A stretch of 64,000 nucleotides of DNA from Nitrosomonas sp. Its GTDB lineage: Bacteria > Pseudomonadota > Gammaproteobacteria > Burkholderiales > Nitrosomonadaceae. The notes beneath the pieces were generated by a model. That model was not told where the DNA came from. It saw only the letters and a program-made list of their open reading frames with translations, and did no database searches. A program made the translations under genes and the position numbers. Positions 51,204 to 60,332 of the stretch are shown here, one piece after another (within the stretch, counting starts at the first letter, position 1; each line of letters begins with the position of its first letter). Location: the NCBI GenBank assembly GCA_031316255.1, contig JALDQW010000001.1, positions 3,673,324 through 3,737,323 on the forward strand, given 5' to 3'.

Positions 51204-51275
51204 AACACCAAAGGGGTCAGACTCCAAAACACCAAAGGGGTCAGACTCGAAAAACACCAAAGGGGTCAGACTCGA
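51204..51275. repeat. Three tandem 23-bp repeats
   Basis: Units AACACCAAAGGGGTCAGACT(CSA) begin at 51204, 51228 and 51253, spaced 24 and 25 bp. GGGGTCAGACTCG is a motif I associate with the flanks of REP-type transposase (RAYT) elements, but no such gene is nearby. Confidence 0.65.
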
Positions 51276-51865
51276 TTGTTTTGCAAAATTGAGCCATACT
51301 TGGCTATGACTCGGCAAGTGACAACGATAAAAAATGGCTCGACTTCCACGATATGACGTTCCCGGTCAACCCCAGCATGTCATACAGCGCGGTATCAACA
51401 ACAATGGCTGTTGGCCATTTTTTGGCTGTTTTTTGCAGTAAAACATAAGGCAAAAATAAGCATTGCCGCCGGAAATTTCTGAAAAAAGTGTGCAGGCAAG
51501 ATAAAGAATCCCTGGTTGAAATTATTGTGCTTAAGATCTTTCAGAATATCTTTTTTCAGGGTTGACTATTTAGTTTTTTGCTTCGGCAACTATTCGGCTT
51601 TATACAAGGCTCAGGCACAATTAATTGAATTTTCTACTTACGCATCAAATGCCGCAAAACTGGCCGGTATTCCATTCAAGCAGCTTGCCCCATTCGAACT
51701 GGCGTGGCTTACAGGGTTCTATTGATGTGTTGTCGCAACTGTCTCCATTGGGATAGCCTTAATTACACGGTGGCACAGTACAAACTACTCAAGTCAAGTA
51801 AATCACGCAAATCAGTGCGCTTTTTTGGCACTCGAAAAACATGTTTATCAAGCGCGTTACACTAT
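51276..51865. other. Region without a supported gene
   Basis: About 590 bp of apparently decayed sequence. A minus-strand segment around 51290-51450 reads like protein (KKWPTAIVVDTALYDMLGL) but lacks a start and ends early. A plus-strand frame at 51516-51725 has low-complexity hydrophobic start and no ribosome-binding site. Both are treated as remnants. Confidence 0.4.
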
Positions 51866-52498
51866 TTAAAGCGGTTCAATATCAAGCTTTACGTCATAAA
51901 CATGCTTATTATCATTAACTGTTTCGTTTTTCACGATCATTGCATTGCACGACGTGACTTGATTAGAGATTCCCAGTTCTTCCAGCCTGCGGTGAAAACC
52001 GAGAGCCTGGTCACGGTTCAGGTAGCCGACACTCCGGTTATTAATATCGATACGAACAGCGTTGCTATCATAGGGATTGTCGTTGTCCGGTATTAATTGC
52101 GCCTTCAGGATACAGGTCTTGAAAAGCGAATCATCATCACGATCAATATTTTCCTGCGCCAATTGCTTGATCGCGCTTTGAAACGATTCCGCCGCGACAG
52201 AAAAAGCAAACTGACCAAGTTTCGGCCAGACGTAGTCACCTGCTGTTGTGCGCTCAGTATTCTCAGTCTCATTACCGGATAACGTGGTTTCGCGTTCAGC
52301 AGCTATTTTTTTTCTGTTGATAAACATCACTACCGCAACAATGGCTGCTATCGGGAGAATGTGCGACTTATCCACGCCTGCTCCGGCTATCAATCCAACA
52401 AACAGGGAAATAACCAGTATTGGCAGGACACCGAGTTCAGTTTTCCGGGTACCCGGTGAATTGGAAGGATCTGAAGAAGAACGGGATTCATCTTCCAT
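51866..52498 (-). CDS. HIRAN-domain membrane protein
   Basis: 210 aa. A Ser/Pro-rich cytoplasmic start precedes two hydrophobic segments (VLPILVISLFVGLIAGAG and HILPIAAIVAVVMFI). The C-terminal 110 residues form a HIRAN domain: FKTCILKAQLIPDNDNPYDS, AVRIDINNRSVGYLNRDQA. HIRAN domains bind single-stranded 3' DNA ends in eukaryotic HLTF; in bacteria they occur alone or with nucleases. Membrane anchoring is unusual. It starts just upstream of the glutathione peroxidase gene's stop... in the same direction, four bases away, so the two may be one unit. Confidence 0.7.
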   Translation of the reverse strand: MEDESRSSSDPSNSPGTRKTELGVLPILVISLFVGLIAGAGVDKSHILPIAAIVAVVMFINRKKIAAERETTLSGNETENTERTTAGDYVWPKLGQFAFSVAAESFQSAIKQLAQENIDRDDDSLFKTCILKAQLIPDNDNPYDSNAVRIDINNRSVGYLNRDQALGFHRRLEELGISNQVTSCNAMIVKNETVNDNKHVYDVKLDIEPL

Positions 52499-52502
52499 CG
52501 AT

Positions 52503-53042
52503 TTATGGCTGCAAGGCCTGCTCGATAGCTATCACAAGCGTTTTGTCAAAAGGCGTTGTGTGCGGACTGAATTGAGTGATCAGCTTGCCGTCCCGGCCAA
52601 TCAGATACTTATGGAAATTCCATGTCGGGTAGGTACCCGATAGTTCAGCCAGTTGCGCATAAAAAGGATGCGCACTCTCATGTTTTACCTTGATTTTCTC
52701 AAACATCGGAAATTTGACGCCATAATTCAGGCGGCAGAAATCCTTAATTTCGGTTTCAGTCCCCGGTTCCTGTCCCATAAAATCATTGGATGGAAACCCC
52801 AGCACAACGAATCCCAATTGTTCATATTTCTGATACAGCTGCTCAAGTCCTTCATACTGTGGCGTGTAGCCGCATTTGCTCGCAGTGTTGACAACAAGCA
52901 ACACTTTTCCAGAATAAGCCTCGCACAAATTCACGGTTTCTGTCTGCGCAAGCCTACGAAAATTCTGATCCAGCAGTTTACTGTCGCAGCCAAATACTGG
53001 ATCCACCAGAAAAACCATCATTAAAAAAAGACAAAGTCGCAT
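52503..53042 (-). CDS. Glutathione peroxidase-family protein, exported
   Basis: 179 aa. The thioredoxin-fold peroxidase has the catalytic Cys in NTASKCGYTPQYEGL, GFPSNDFMGQEPG, and the Trp/Asn pair in YPTWNFHKYLIGRDG. It uses Cys, not Sec. The start MRLCLFLMMVFLVDPVFGC is a signal peptide, so the enzyme works in the periplasm, where it reduces peroxides with thioredoxin or glutathione. The Cys after VFG might be lipidated but the lipobox is weak. It is transcribed before the HIRAN gene. Confidence 0.9.
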   Translation of the reverse strand: MRLCLFLMMVFLVDPVFGCDSKLLDQNFRRLAQTETVNLCEAYSGKVLLVVNTASKCGYTPQYEGLEQLYQKYEQLGFVVLGFPSNDFMGQEPGTETEIKDFCRLNYGVKFPMFEKIKVKHESAHPFYAQLAELSGTYPTWNFHKYLIGRDGKLITQFSPHTTPFDKTLVIAIEQALQP

Positions 53043-53257
53043 TGAGTTACTCCATACCGCTCATTGAACAATCAAATTGAGAAATAATTGTTACATGGCC
53101 AAACCAAATGTACATTTTACTTCTAGACAGGCTTACCTGGAATTCGAGGCCACCACTTCTACTGCCACCATACATTTACAATACGCATCTCATAGACCGC
53201 TTGAATTCCGGTTGGTGCTTAAAGACTCTCGCACACAAACACACACAGCAAATTTCT

Positions 53258-53353
53258 TCATTTGGAAATTTTCTCATTGATGATCTCAGCAATAAGTAAT
53301 CCTAAAATCAACGCCATCACAGAATAAATAATAATTTCTAACCACTCAATCAT
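53258..53353 (-). CDS. 31-aa single-helix membrane peptide
   Basis: MIEWLEIIIYSVMALILGLL followed by a charged end (AEIINEKISK). A ribosome-binding site AAGGGG lies ten bases upstream of ATG. One membrane helix, tryptophan at the interface and a charged tail make it a plausible small membrane protein. No partner gene is known. The flanks (53043-53257 and 53354-53473) show nothing else credible. Confidence 0.4.
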   Translation of the reverse strand: MIEWLEIIIYSVMALILGLLIAEIINEKISK

Positions 53354-53473
53354 GCGCCTGGTACCCCTTGTTAATTAATCACACTTTGAAGTTTGGATTC
53401 TATGCATATTCAAGTTCAAGATGCAACCTTTTCGGGCGTAGTTCAGCGAGTCAGCTGCAACATCAACTACTAG

Positions 53474-54656
53474 GCATCTCTAAAAATACCTAAATTAAGC
53501 GAATCTGTCCCAGCCGGAGAACGATTTGTTCGATTCTCAATTATTTTTCTGATCAAAAATCTAATTTTTCCTCGATTCAAAGCGATTTTGGATTGTTATC
53601 CTCTCGTTTTTTCCCATTTTAGACAATTTTTGACGCAATAATCCTGTCGAAACTGAAGCACCTTTTGCGAATTAACGTCACCACACGCTTTATGTTATAA
53701 ACGAAGGTTGAGCAAGCCTATTTGTACTTGCTCTCATAAGTCCTATGGTGCGAATAGCAATTCCACCCAGTTCATTCGTCATCGAACCAAATACATGTTC
53801 AACCCGTGCGCGCACCTGTGATTTCTTTTTGTTGCCAAACTTTTGCGTGTCCGTGAGTGGATGATTGCGAGCACCTTTTTCGTGAATGCGGCTCGTGTGT
53901 CCAGAAGTAGCCAGAATTTCTTCCTGTGCTTCGCTGCGATAGGCTGAATCCGCGTAAACATCAGTCCCTCCCTCTTTAGGGGATTGCAGCACTTCTGCCA
54001 AAACCTGGCTATCGTGAACTTCCGCTGATGTAAATTCCCATGGGTTATCAACTTGGTACACTGATCCACATTCACGTGATCTTTGTAACCATAAAACGAT
54101 TCGTTGTTCTTCTTCGTCCAACGCGCATCAATGTCTTTTTGTGCCAGCTTGTGAGGATTTTGCCCCCATTCAATCGGAATCGCACCTTCCTTGATGATCT
54201 TGTTCTCCTCACGCGTATTACGTTGCTTGGGAACCGTCACAAAAGTTGCATCAATGATCTGACCTGACTTCAGCTCAACATCCAGCTCCCGTAAACATTC
54301 AGCAAATCTCGCAAATAGCCGTTCAATCAGTTGATTCTCCTTCAACTCCTCCCGAAACGCCCACATCGTTTTTGCATCCGGTACCACCCCCGCCAAATCA
54401 AGCCCCAAAAAACGCATGAAACTCAATCGATCCCGTACTTGATACTCCAACCGGTCCTCCGACAGATTATGCATTCTTTACAATACCAGCCTCTTGAATA
54501 GCATCACTCGATCAAAAGGCTTGCGACCTGCTGCGCTTTTCCTGAGCTTCGTGGTTGTCGCTTTTAGAAGATCAGCGGATAAATTCCAGTCGATCGTGCG
54601 ATTCAGTTCTTCTAGCAGTTCTTTTAGCTTGCACAGTCAAAGAAACTAAGCTGCAT
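53474..54656 (-). mobile_element. IS5-type insertion sequence remnant
   Basis: The right end shows GGCATCTCTAAAAAT after a CTAG (53470-53473), fitting IS5-type ends with a CTAG target. The left end could not be found, so the element is truncated or degenerate there. It holds a broken transposase gene. The end is similar to that of the MITE at 30374. Confidence 0.65.
53690..54656 (-). pseudogene. IS5-type DDE transposase, multiply disrupted
   Basis: Translation of the minus strand gives pieces in different frames. The start is MQLSFFDC (54656), then after a frame change KLKELLEELNRTIDW. VMLFKRLVL is followed by TAA at 54478-54480, where relatives have a Gln codon. The piece then continues MHNLSEDRLEYQVRDRLSFM with first catalytic Asp in IIDATFVTVPKQRN. 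After another frameshift near 54050 comes FTSAEVHDSQVLAEVL, the second Asp in YADSAYRSE and the RARVEHVFGSM Glu region. At least three lesions make it non-functional. Confidence 0.85.
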
Positions 54657-54788
54657 GTTTGGATTCTATATCAACAAAAATGATTATTCACATTAAGAAA
54701 CATAATGTTATTACACACCCAACAAGAAAAATAACATTTCTTCCTGGCCTGCCTTAATTTTGTAACTTCGATTTTTAGAGTTGACCTT

Positions 54789-54970
54789 AAAACATTGCGT
54801 TACAAACTGTTTGCCAAAGCAGGTTACATCACAAAAACAGCCGCAGAAAAATTATCAACTTAGCTGTTGCCATGCGGCAATGTGAATGGTTTGAAGGATT
54901 ATGGGAAAAATCTAGAACTTTTACCTTGTCCGTGAAATTTATCCCCATTTTTACTCCTAAAAAGTTCTAA
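54789..54970 (+). pseudogene. Transposase C-terminal fragment
   Basis: Two overlapping frames encode KTLRYKLFAKAGYITKTAAE and LAVAMRQCEWFEGLWEKSRT, joined by a frameshift near 54863, ending KKF and a stop. The KLFAKAGYI...GLWEKS pattern resembles the ends of IS4/IS1380-type transposases. The rest of the element is missing. Confidence 0.45.
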
Positions 54971-55314
54971 TGAAAATCTGGGTTTAAAATTTCTGGTCAT
55001 TTCGGACAGCACAAATTCAACTATCTATGATTAATATCAAATGCTTGGAATTGTCTCAGAGACGACTAGCTTAAACCTCGGTTCAGAATGCCTACCCCGA
55101 GTTGCAACGTGACCAAACGGCGTTGTGCTTCGTTACTGCGAATCTCAAGCACCATCTCCGAAGGTTTGTCCATCTAATAAACGGTCGGCGGTATAAGTGT
55201 CAATTTCCACTCCTATAGAGCTAATCCAATTTCACCATATTGTATCCACTTTGATTAGGCTGCATTGACCAGATTCCGGATTATTATTTTCCATTACTAC
55301 TCACTGCTGCTCTG
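54971..55314. other. Region without a supported gene
   Basis: About 340 bp. A minus-strand segment (55070-55180) reads like degraded coding sequence (DKPSEMVLEIRSNEAQRRLV) but is short and frame-broken around 55170. From 55270 on it is the downstream flank of the GTPase gene, shared with 51104-51201. Confidence 0.4.
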
Positions 55315-56739
55315 TTACTGTTTAGCAACTTTTTTGTAATCAAGAATACCTGCGATCAGTTTGGATTCGATATCCAGATATTGATTATTGTTATTGCGGG
55401 ATGCAGTAGATTCATACCATGCCGGATTCTGGCGTAATGTGCTGATGAATTTTGACCAGTTGTCGGGCAGTTGCATTTTTTCCGGTGTATCAATCTGCAT
55501 TGTGTCATAGGCGGCATGACCGCGATGCATCAGTTTCTCAAGCAATTGTTTTTGTCTTAAATACAGTACCTGTAACGTATTTTCATCCACACAAAACCAT
55601 TTTGTGCCTTGTACCGAAGCCTTTATTTCGTCGCCATAGCGTTTAAAAGTAGACCAGCCTGCACCGGCGATTGCGCCGAGCGCACTTGCAGCGCCCAAAC
55701 TTAAACCGCCAACCATAAGATCAATGCCTGCGCCGGCTGCGGCGCCCTTTGCAGCCGCACTGCCGACATCCAGACCATAAGCCTTAAGAATGCCGGGCGC
55801 AAAAATATCCAGTTGCCATTGACCGTTACTGACCGGAATTTTCTGAATAGCGACGTCTTTTTCCGAAAAATTAAAAATTGACAACAAATCCTTCAGACAT
55901 TTTTGTTCCGCCTTGCGCACATAATCATGTAACCGGTCTTCACTTAGCGAATCGGTGATTTGACTGGACTTGGATTTTTTGCTTTCACGATAACAGGCCA
56001 CACTGACGATCAATTCGGCAATACGTTTTGCGCCGGATAAACAAAGCCGTTCCCATACCTTGGCGCGATAATCAATCAATTTTTGCAGATTATCGTAATG
56101 CGCCTCTACCAGTGTTTGAATTTTCTGATATAAACGCTTTTCAGCTTCAAAAGTGAACGCAACCGTATCGAACTCCAACGATGTATGAATATTGTAGGTC
56201 GCCAGTTGTTCACGCCAGTAAGACAATTCCTGCTTGTGTTCTGCGATAAAATTAAAAACCGGGATAATTGGTTTTGCAGCGCGGGTCAGTATTTCCAGTT
56301 CAATGCGGTATTTTTCCAAAAACGGTTCGCGCACATCGATAACGTACAGCAATACATCGCTGCGTAACACCTGGCGGATTACTTTTGCTTCCTGTTCCAG
56401 TGGATCGTTTATCGAAATATTGGCGGCAAAATCCTCCAGTATTTTTACAGGCGCAACCGACCTGGATTTCGCACTCATTTTTTTCAAATAGTCAAATAGC
56501 GCATGCGTATCTTCCAGTCCGGGTGTGTCATGCAGATTCAGCACAGCCAAATCGCCCGCAGAAATCGTTGCCTGTTCAACATGGCGCGTCGTGCCCGCGG
56601 CGTCCTCGATTTCCCCGAATTCGGTGCTTCGCAGCATGGTTCTGATCAGTGACGTCTTACCCGTGTTGGTATGCCCAACAACGGCGATATTCAGCAATGA
56701 ATGTGAAGCTGGAGATGAAGTATGTATTGCCATGGTCAT
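55315..56739 (-). CDS. DUF3482 GTPase
   Basis: 474 aa. An Era/TrmE-like G domain lies at the N-terminus: G1 VVGHTNTGKTSLIRTM, G3 LNLHDTPGLEDTHAL, DVREP, with PVFNFIAEHKQ where the NKxD element would be (atypical). The DUF3482 C-terminal half has a Gly/Ala-rich, membrane-inserting hairpin (AAAKGAAAGAGIDLMVGGLS, GAASALGAIAGAGW). The gene begins directly at the stop of the DUF2868 gene. The two are paired in many proteobacteria and probably form a membrane-associated stress or envelope complex; the function is unknown. Confidence 0.85.
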   Translation of the reverse strand: MTMAIHTSSPASHSLLNIAVVGHTNTGKTSLIRTMLRSTEFGEIEDAAGTTRHVEQATISAGDLAVLNLHDTPGLEDTHALFDYLKKMSAKSRSVAPVKILEDFAANISINDPLEQEAKVIRQVLRSDVLLYVIDVREPFLEKYRIELEILTRAAKPIIPVFNFIAEHKQELSYWREQLATYNIHTSLEFDTVAFTFEAEKRLYQKIQTLVEAHYDNLQKLIDYRAKVWERLCLSGAKRIAELIVSVACYRESKKSKSSQITDSLSEDRLHDYVRKAEQKCLKDLLSIFNFSEKDVAIQKIPVSNGQWQLDIFAPGILKAYGLDVGSAAAKGAAAGAGIDLMVGGLSLGAASALGAIAGAGWSTFKRYGDEIKASVQGTKWFCVDENTLQVLYLRQKQLLEKLMHRGHAAYDTMQIDTPEKMQLPDNWSKFISTLRQNPAWYESTASRNNNNQYLDIESKLIAGILDYKKVAKQ

Positions 56740-58125
56740 TTATTGAGTAATAACATGCTCAGCGGGAATTCCACACGCTTCCGCCAAACGGAACCAGGCC
56801 AGTTCCCGGCTGTTGGAAACTGGCGCGGCAGGATTTTTATTCAGAAGCAGCAGCCATGGCCTGCACTTTGTGGCGGCAAGAATATCCTTGATGATGCGTT
56901 GAACACCGCGATCGGGCAAACGATAAGCCGCTACGCCGATCAACAGTGCGCCGTCCAGTTTTTTAACCAATTCAATTGCTTCTTCCTGTGTCTGCTGGTC
57001 AATAATATTCAAACGGCAGGTCACGGAATCCGGCCAGTCAATTTTATCATCCAGTTCAATGCCTAAAGTATGCGCATTTTCGGGAATCGCATTATTGACC
57101 GGCGTATGCTGAACTTCAACAGGTTTCGTTCCGGCAAAGGGGTCGGCATCAATTATTTTCGGGGTTGGTTTGCGCGCCATCAGATGTTGACGCAGGTCGA
57201 TGTAATAAGGCAAATACAAATCGAGTTTAAATCGGTGCTCTGACCATTTCAACAGCATGATCGAAAGGGCAAGCAACAAAAATCGCGGCAACAATCCATA
57301 AATCAGCAAGACACCAAGCAGAAATCGAGCCCATGCACTGCGTGTTTGTGCATCCTGCCTGGCTTCTCCCATTCTGCTTGAAGAGATCTGATGGGCATCG
57401 GGTATTTCCAGTCCAATCAGTGTCAAAGGTTTGCCCAGCGATTCAGTCAGTCTTGGCAGGCTGCTTTCGGGCAATAATGTTGTTCCCCAGATAAAATTGT
57501 ATTGTTTGGCCAGCATCAGCAGAATCAACAATACAAGCCCTGCGGCAAGATACGCTATCCAGAATTGATGCGTCAAAACGCTGATGCGCCACTTGCCGAC
57601 ACCACCGGTCAGGCTACTTTCCCACCAGGCGCGCCGCGCAAGCGATTCGGTCGTGTCGTTGTCTTTATTCCTAAAAGGAAGCCAGCTGGCCAATTGCGCA
57701 GCGATACCGCTGCTCAAACCCTGTAAATTAAATGCGATGCCAGTGACCCACAATATCAATGACAACAGATTGAATCCCAGCAATACGGCAAGCAGCCAGT
57801 AAATATTCAATGTATACAATTCGCTGACGGCATTTCCGGCAGCCAGTGCGCCCAATATTGCCGCGATAGCCAGACAGGCCCACCCGGCGTGCTTGAACTG
57901 ATCGCGCGGTTTATTAATCGCATCTTCGAGTTCGTTGTCTTGAATCAGGCGGTCTGCGCGTGTAGAAAGCCGTTGTGTAAAATCGGCGTATTTAAAGTCT
58001 GCCATTGTCTGATTTTCCATATCCTCAATGCTGGCATAAGACAGTTCCTTAGCCTTCGCAGATTCTATTTTGCGCAATTGCTCAATACGTACCAGATCAG
58101 TAAATGGATTTATTTTCACAGACAT
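56740..58125 (-). CDS. DUF2868 membrane protein
   Basis: 461 aa. Four or more membrane helices (GWACLAIAAILGALAAGNAV, YWLLAVLLGFNLLSLILWV, IAYLAAGLVLLILLMLA, FLLGVLLIYGLLPRFLLLAL) and a C-terminal cytoplasmic domain with ALLIGVAAYRLPDRGVQRII and PWLLLLNKNPAAP. DUF2868 proteins are encoded next to DUF3482 GTPases, and here the stop codon is followed without gap by the GTPase ATG, so the pair is co-translated and likely forms one complex. Confidence 0.85.
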   Translation of the reverse strand: MSVKINPFTDLVRIEQLRKIESAKAKELSYASIEDMENQTMADFKYADFTQRLSTRADRLIQDNELEDAINKPRDQFKHAGWACLAIAAILGALAAGNAVSELYTLNIYWLLAVLLGFNLLSLILWVTGIAFNLQGLSSGIAAQLASWLPFRNKDNDTTESLARRAWWESSLTGGVGKWRISVLTHQFWIAYLAAGLVLLILLMLAKQYNFIWGTTLLPESSLPRLTESLGKPLTLIGLEIPDAHQISSSRMGEARQDAQTRSAWARFLLGVLLIYGLLPRFLLLALSIMLLKWSEHRFKLDLYLPYYIDLRQHLMARKPTPKIIDADPFAGTKPVEVQHTPVNNAIPENAHTLGIELDDKIDWPDSVTCRLNIIDQQTQEEAIELVKKLDGALLIGVAAYRLPDRGVQRIIKDILAATKCRPWLLLLNKNPAAPVSNSRELAWFRLAEACGIPAEHVITQ

Positions 58126-58249
58126 TGAATAATAAAATTTCGATAAATAAATAAGGCCAACGGGTTTATACGCAGAAAATCATTTCGATCATAAAGGAAT
58201 CGGGATAAGAAAACATGGGCAAAATTGACATCAGTTATCAGGAGAAAAT

Positions 58250-58315
58250 ATGATGAGCGCACATAAAGTACACAGCCGTAAGTTTTTTAATTATTTTCAT
58301 CAGGAAACCCCATGA
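58250..58315 (+). CDS. 21-aa leader ORF coupled to the amidotransferase gene
   Basis: Begins ATG ATG behind GGAGAAAAT and encodes MMSAHKVHSRKFFNYFHQETP, with a TGA that overlaps the start of the next gene (ATGA). The next gene has only a weak ribosome-binding site (AGGAAACCCC), so translation of the short ORF probably brings ribosomes to it. It could also be an attenuation leader; it is rich in His, Phe and Lys. Confidence 0.45.
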   Translation: MMSAHKVHSRKFFNYFHQETP

Positions 58316-59013
58316 AGCCAGTTGCAATTTTCAGATATTTGCCCATTGAAGGCCCCGGCTATTTTGCCACATTTCTCGATAACAATCATATCCCATGGGA
58401 ATTGATCAAGATTGATGCGGGTGCAAAATTGCCGGCAAACATAGATTCGTACAGCGGACTTGTTTTTATGGGCGGTTCTATGAGCGTCAATGACGATTTG
58501 CCCTGGATTGAACCGTCCATGAACTTGATCCGGCTTGCAGTCAGGCATGATGTGCCTTTGTTGGGGCATTGCCTGGGGGGGCAACTGATCGCGAAGGCAC
58601 TCGGCGGCTTTGTCACACACAATTTATTCAAGGAAATGGGTTGGGGAAACGTAACAGTGGCAGAAAATCAAGTGGCGCGTGCATGGTTTGATGACATTAC
58701 TGAATTCGAAACTTTCCATTGGCATGGCGAAACTTTTAGCCCTCCTGAAGGCGCAACCTGTATTCTTTCCAGCCCTCACTGCGAAAATCAGGCATTCGCC
58801 ATGGGTATTCATCTGGGCATGCAATGCCATGTTGAAATGACGGAGCGCATGGTCAAGGATTGGAGTGATGTCAATTTCCAGGAAATCATCCAGATGAATG
58901 AACCGGCGGTGCAGTCGCCCGCCGAGATGGAAAAAAATCTGGCCGAACGCGTGGCAAAACTGAACGCCGTTGCTGACCGCCTGTATGCTAAATGGATCTC
59001 CGCACTGGAATAG
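58312..59013 (+). CDS. Class I glutamine amidotransferase-like protein
   Basis: 233 aa. The triad-type hydrolase has the nucleophile in LLGHCLGGQLIAK (Cys87), a catalytic His in GMQCHVEMTERMV and an acidic partner two residues later. It has the stand-alone GATase1 layout of GuaA-like and YLR126C-type proteins, beginning VAIFRYLPIEGPGYFATFLD. No synthase partner is nearby, so substrate is unknown. It is cytoplasmic and follows a short coupled ORF. Confidence 0.85.
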   Translation: MKPVAIFRYLPIEGPGYFATFLDNNHIPWELIKIDAGAKLPANIDSYSGLVFMGGSMSVNDDLPWIEPSMNLIRLAVRHDVPLLGHCLGGQLIAKALGGFVTHNLFKEMGWGNVTVAENQVARAWFDDITEFETFHWHGETFSPPEGATCILSSPHCENQAFAMGIHLGMQCHVEMTERMVKDWSDVNFQEIIQMNEPAVQSPAEMEKNLAERVAKLNAVADRLYAKWISALE

Positions 59014-59034
59014 TGTTTCACTTATTAGAGCGAC

Positions 59035-60042
59035 TTAATCCAAATCTCTTCCCATAAGTAATGTTATGAATTTTTCCCTGGTTTCGTTCGACGCATCTCG
59101 ATATAACGTGTATTTGGCATGACGTTCCGGTTGTGTGGTATCCAGCTCAATGCCCCATAGCGGAGACAGCGTCATCGGTAAATTGGAATAACGCACATCA
59201 ATCAGTACTTCGGAATGTTCAGTCGAAAGCGCTACCAGACCATCGGAAAATTTTGTAAAACGTTCAATGTCGCCAGCCAGTACGGACGATTTAGGCAAAT
59301 CACGCATATCCCGCGTCAAATTGAATAATTCAATCGAATCGCCCGGGTAAATACGCGCATCGGAAAACGGACCAATCCGAATAGCGTCGACATATAAACG
59401 ACCGTCAGTCTGATAAATCGACCGCCAAAGTACTAGGTTGCCAAGTGTTGGCTTAACCAGCAGCCGCTCAATGGAATGATTGCGCTCAACTGCCAGCGTC
59501 CTGGCTATATCTTCAGCGCGCTGCAACTGCATCCATCCAAACGACAAGTAAATGGCCGCCAGTAACAATCCCACTCGTGCTGCAGTCACTGTTTTTCTCC
59601 TGAGCGCAAAAATAACTGCCACCAGCAGCATTAATGTAAACACCGGATCAATAACGGAAATCATGTTTAGCGCCGTACGTTCATCGCTGAGCGGCCACAA
59701 CAAATGTGTGCCGTAGCTGGTAAACGCATCCAGCACACCGCTCAGGCAATACCCCAGAAAAGCAAACAAATAGATACGCGCAAAGGGCAGGTGCTTGCGT
59801 AAAAATGGCCATAACACTATGGCAGCAATTAACGCGCCAAATGGAACAAAAAAAATCGAATGGGTAAAATGCCGGTGAAACTCGATATTGAGCAACGGGT
59901 CGTTTTCTGACTGAATCAGAATATCTGCATCTGCAATAACCCCTGCAAGAAATCCAACTCCAGCGGCAATTCGTGTTTCATCATGCCTTGCTCCAGACTG
60001 TGCCATGCTGGCACCCAACAGGCCCTGAGTCAATAAATCCAT
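59035..60042 (-). CDS. YdjM/LexA-binding-type inner-membrane metal-dependent hydrolase
   Basis: 335 aa. N-terminal MDLLTQGLLGASMAQSGARH, GVIADADILIQS and HRHFTHSIFFVPFGALIA are the conserved metal-binding motifs of the YdjM family. There are about five membrane helices up to residue 175, then a soluble beta-rich C-terminal domain in the periplasm. The family hydrolyses unknown lipid or phospholipid-like substrates; LexA-linked control is known only for the E. coli member. It is convergent with the amidotransferase gene. Confidence 0.8.
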   Translation of the reverse strand: MDLLTQGLLGASMAQSGARHDETRIAAGVGFLAGVIADADILIQSENDPLLNIEFHRHFTHSIFFVPFGALIAAIVLWPFLRKHLPFARIYLFAFLGYCLSGVLDAFTSYGTHLLWPLSDERTALNMISVIDPVFTLMLLVAVIFALRRKTVTAARVGLLLAAIYLSFGWMQLQRAEDIARTLAVERNHSIERLLVKPTLGNLVLWRSIYQTDGRLYVDAIRIGPFSDARIYPGDSIELFNLTRDMRDLPKSSVLAGDIERFTKFSDGLVALSTEHSEVLIDVRYSNLPMTLSPLWGIELDTTQPERHAKYTLYRDASNETREKFITLLMGRDLD

Positions 60043-60157
60043 AGTTTGGTTTTTGAAAATAGAATCAAAAAGATTATTTTTTAATACTGATCATGCATAG
60101 TATATATGCATATGCATTGAAAATTGTTTGGGCTTTCATAAAAAGCAGATCATTAAT

Positions 60158-60186
60158 TTGCCCGCTTAACTACAAGCAATTATAAT
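60158..60186 (+). promoter_or_regulatory. Promoter of tRNA-Thr
   Basis: TTGCCC (60158-60163) and a perfect TATAAT (60181-60186) are 17 bp apart. The -10 box is 35 bp before the mature tRNA, typical for a stable RNA gene. Confidence 0.7.
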
Positions 60187-60221
60187 GCTGGGTTACTTGT
60201 TATTTCTCGAAGTACTTATAT

Positions 60222-60297
<76 letters not shown>

Positions 60298-60332
60298 ATA
60301 ATCAATAACTTATAAGCACATCCACATAAGTA

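Noticed and set aside
51204..51275. CRISPR array
   Set aside because: Units are separated by only one or two bases, so there are no spacers, and no cas genes are nearby.
51516..51725. Small plus-strand gene
   Set aside because: No start signal, odd hydrophobic start, in a stretch of decayed sequence.
53077..53299. Two overlapping small plus-strand frames
   Set aside because: Low complexity, no family, contradictory frames; the minus-strand 31-aa peptide nearby has the better start signal.
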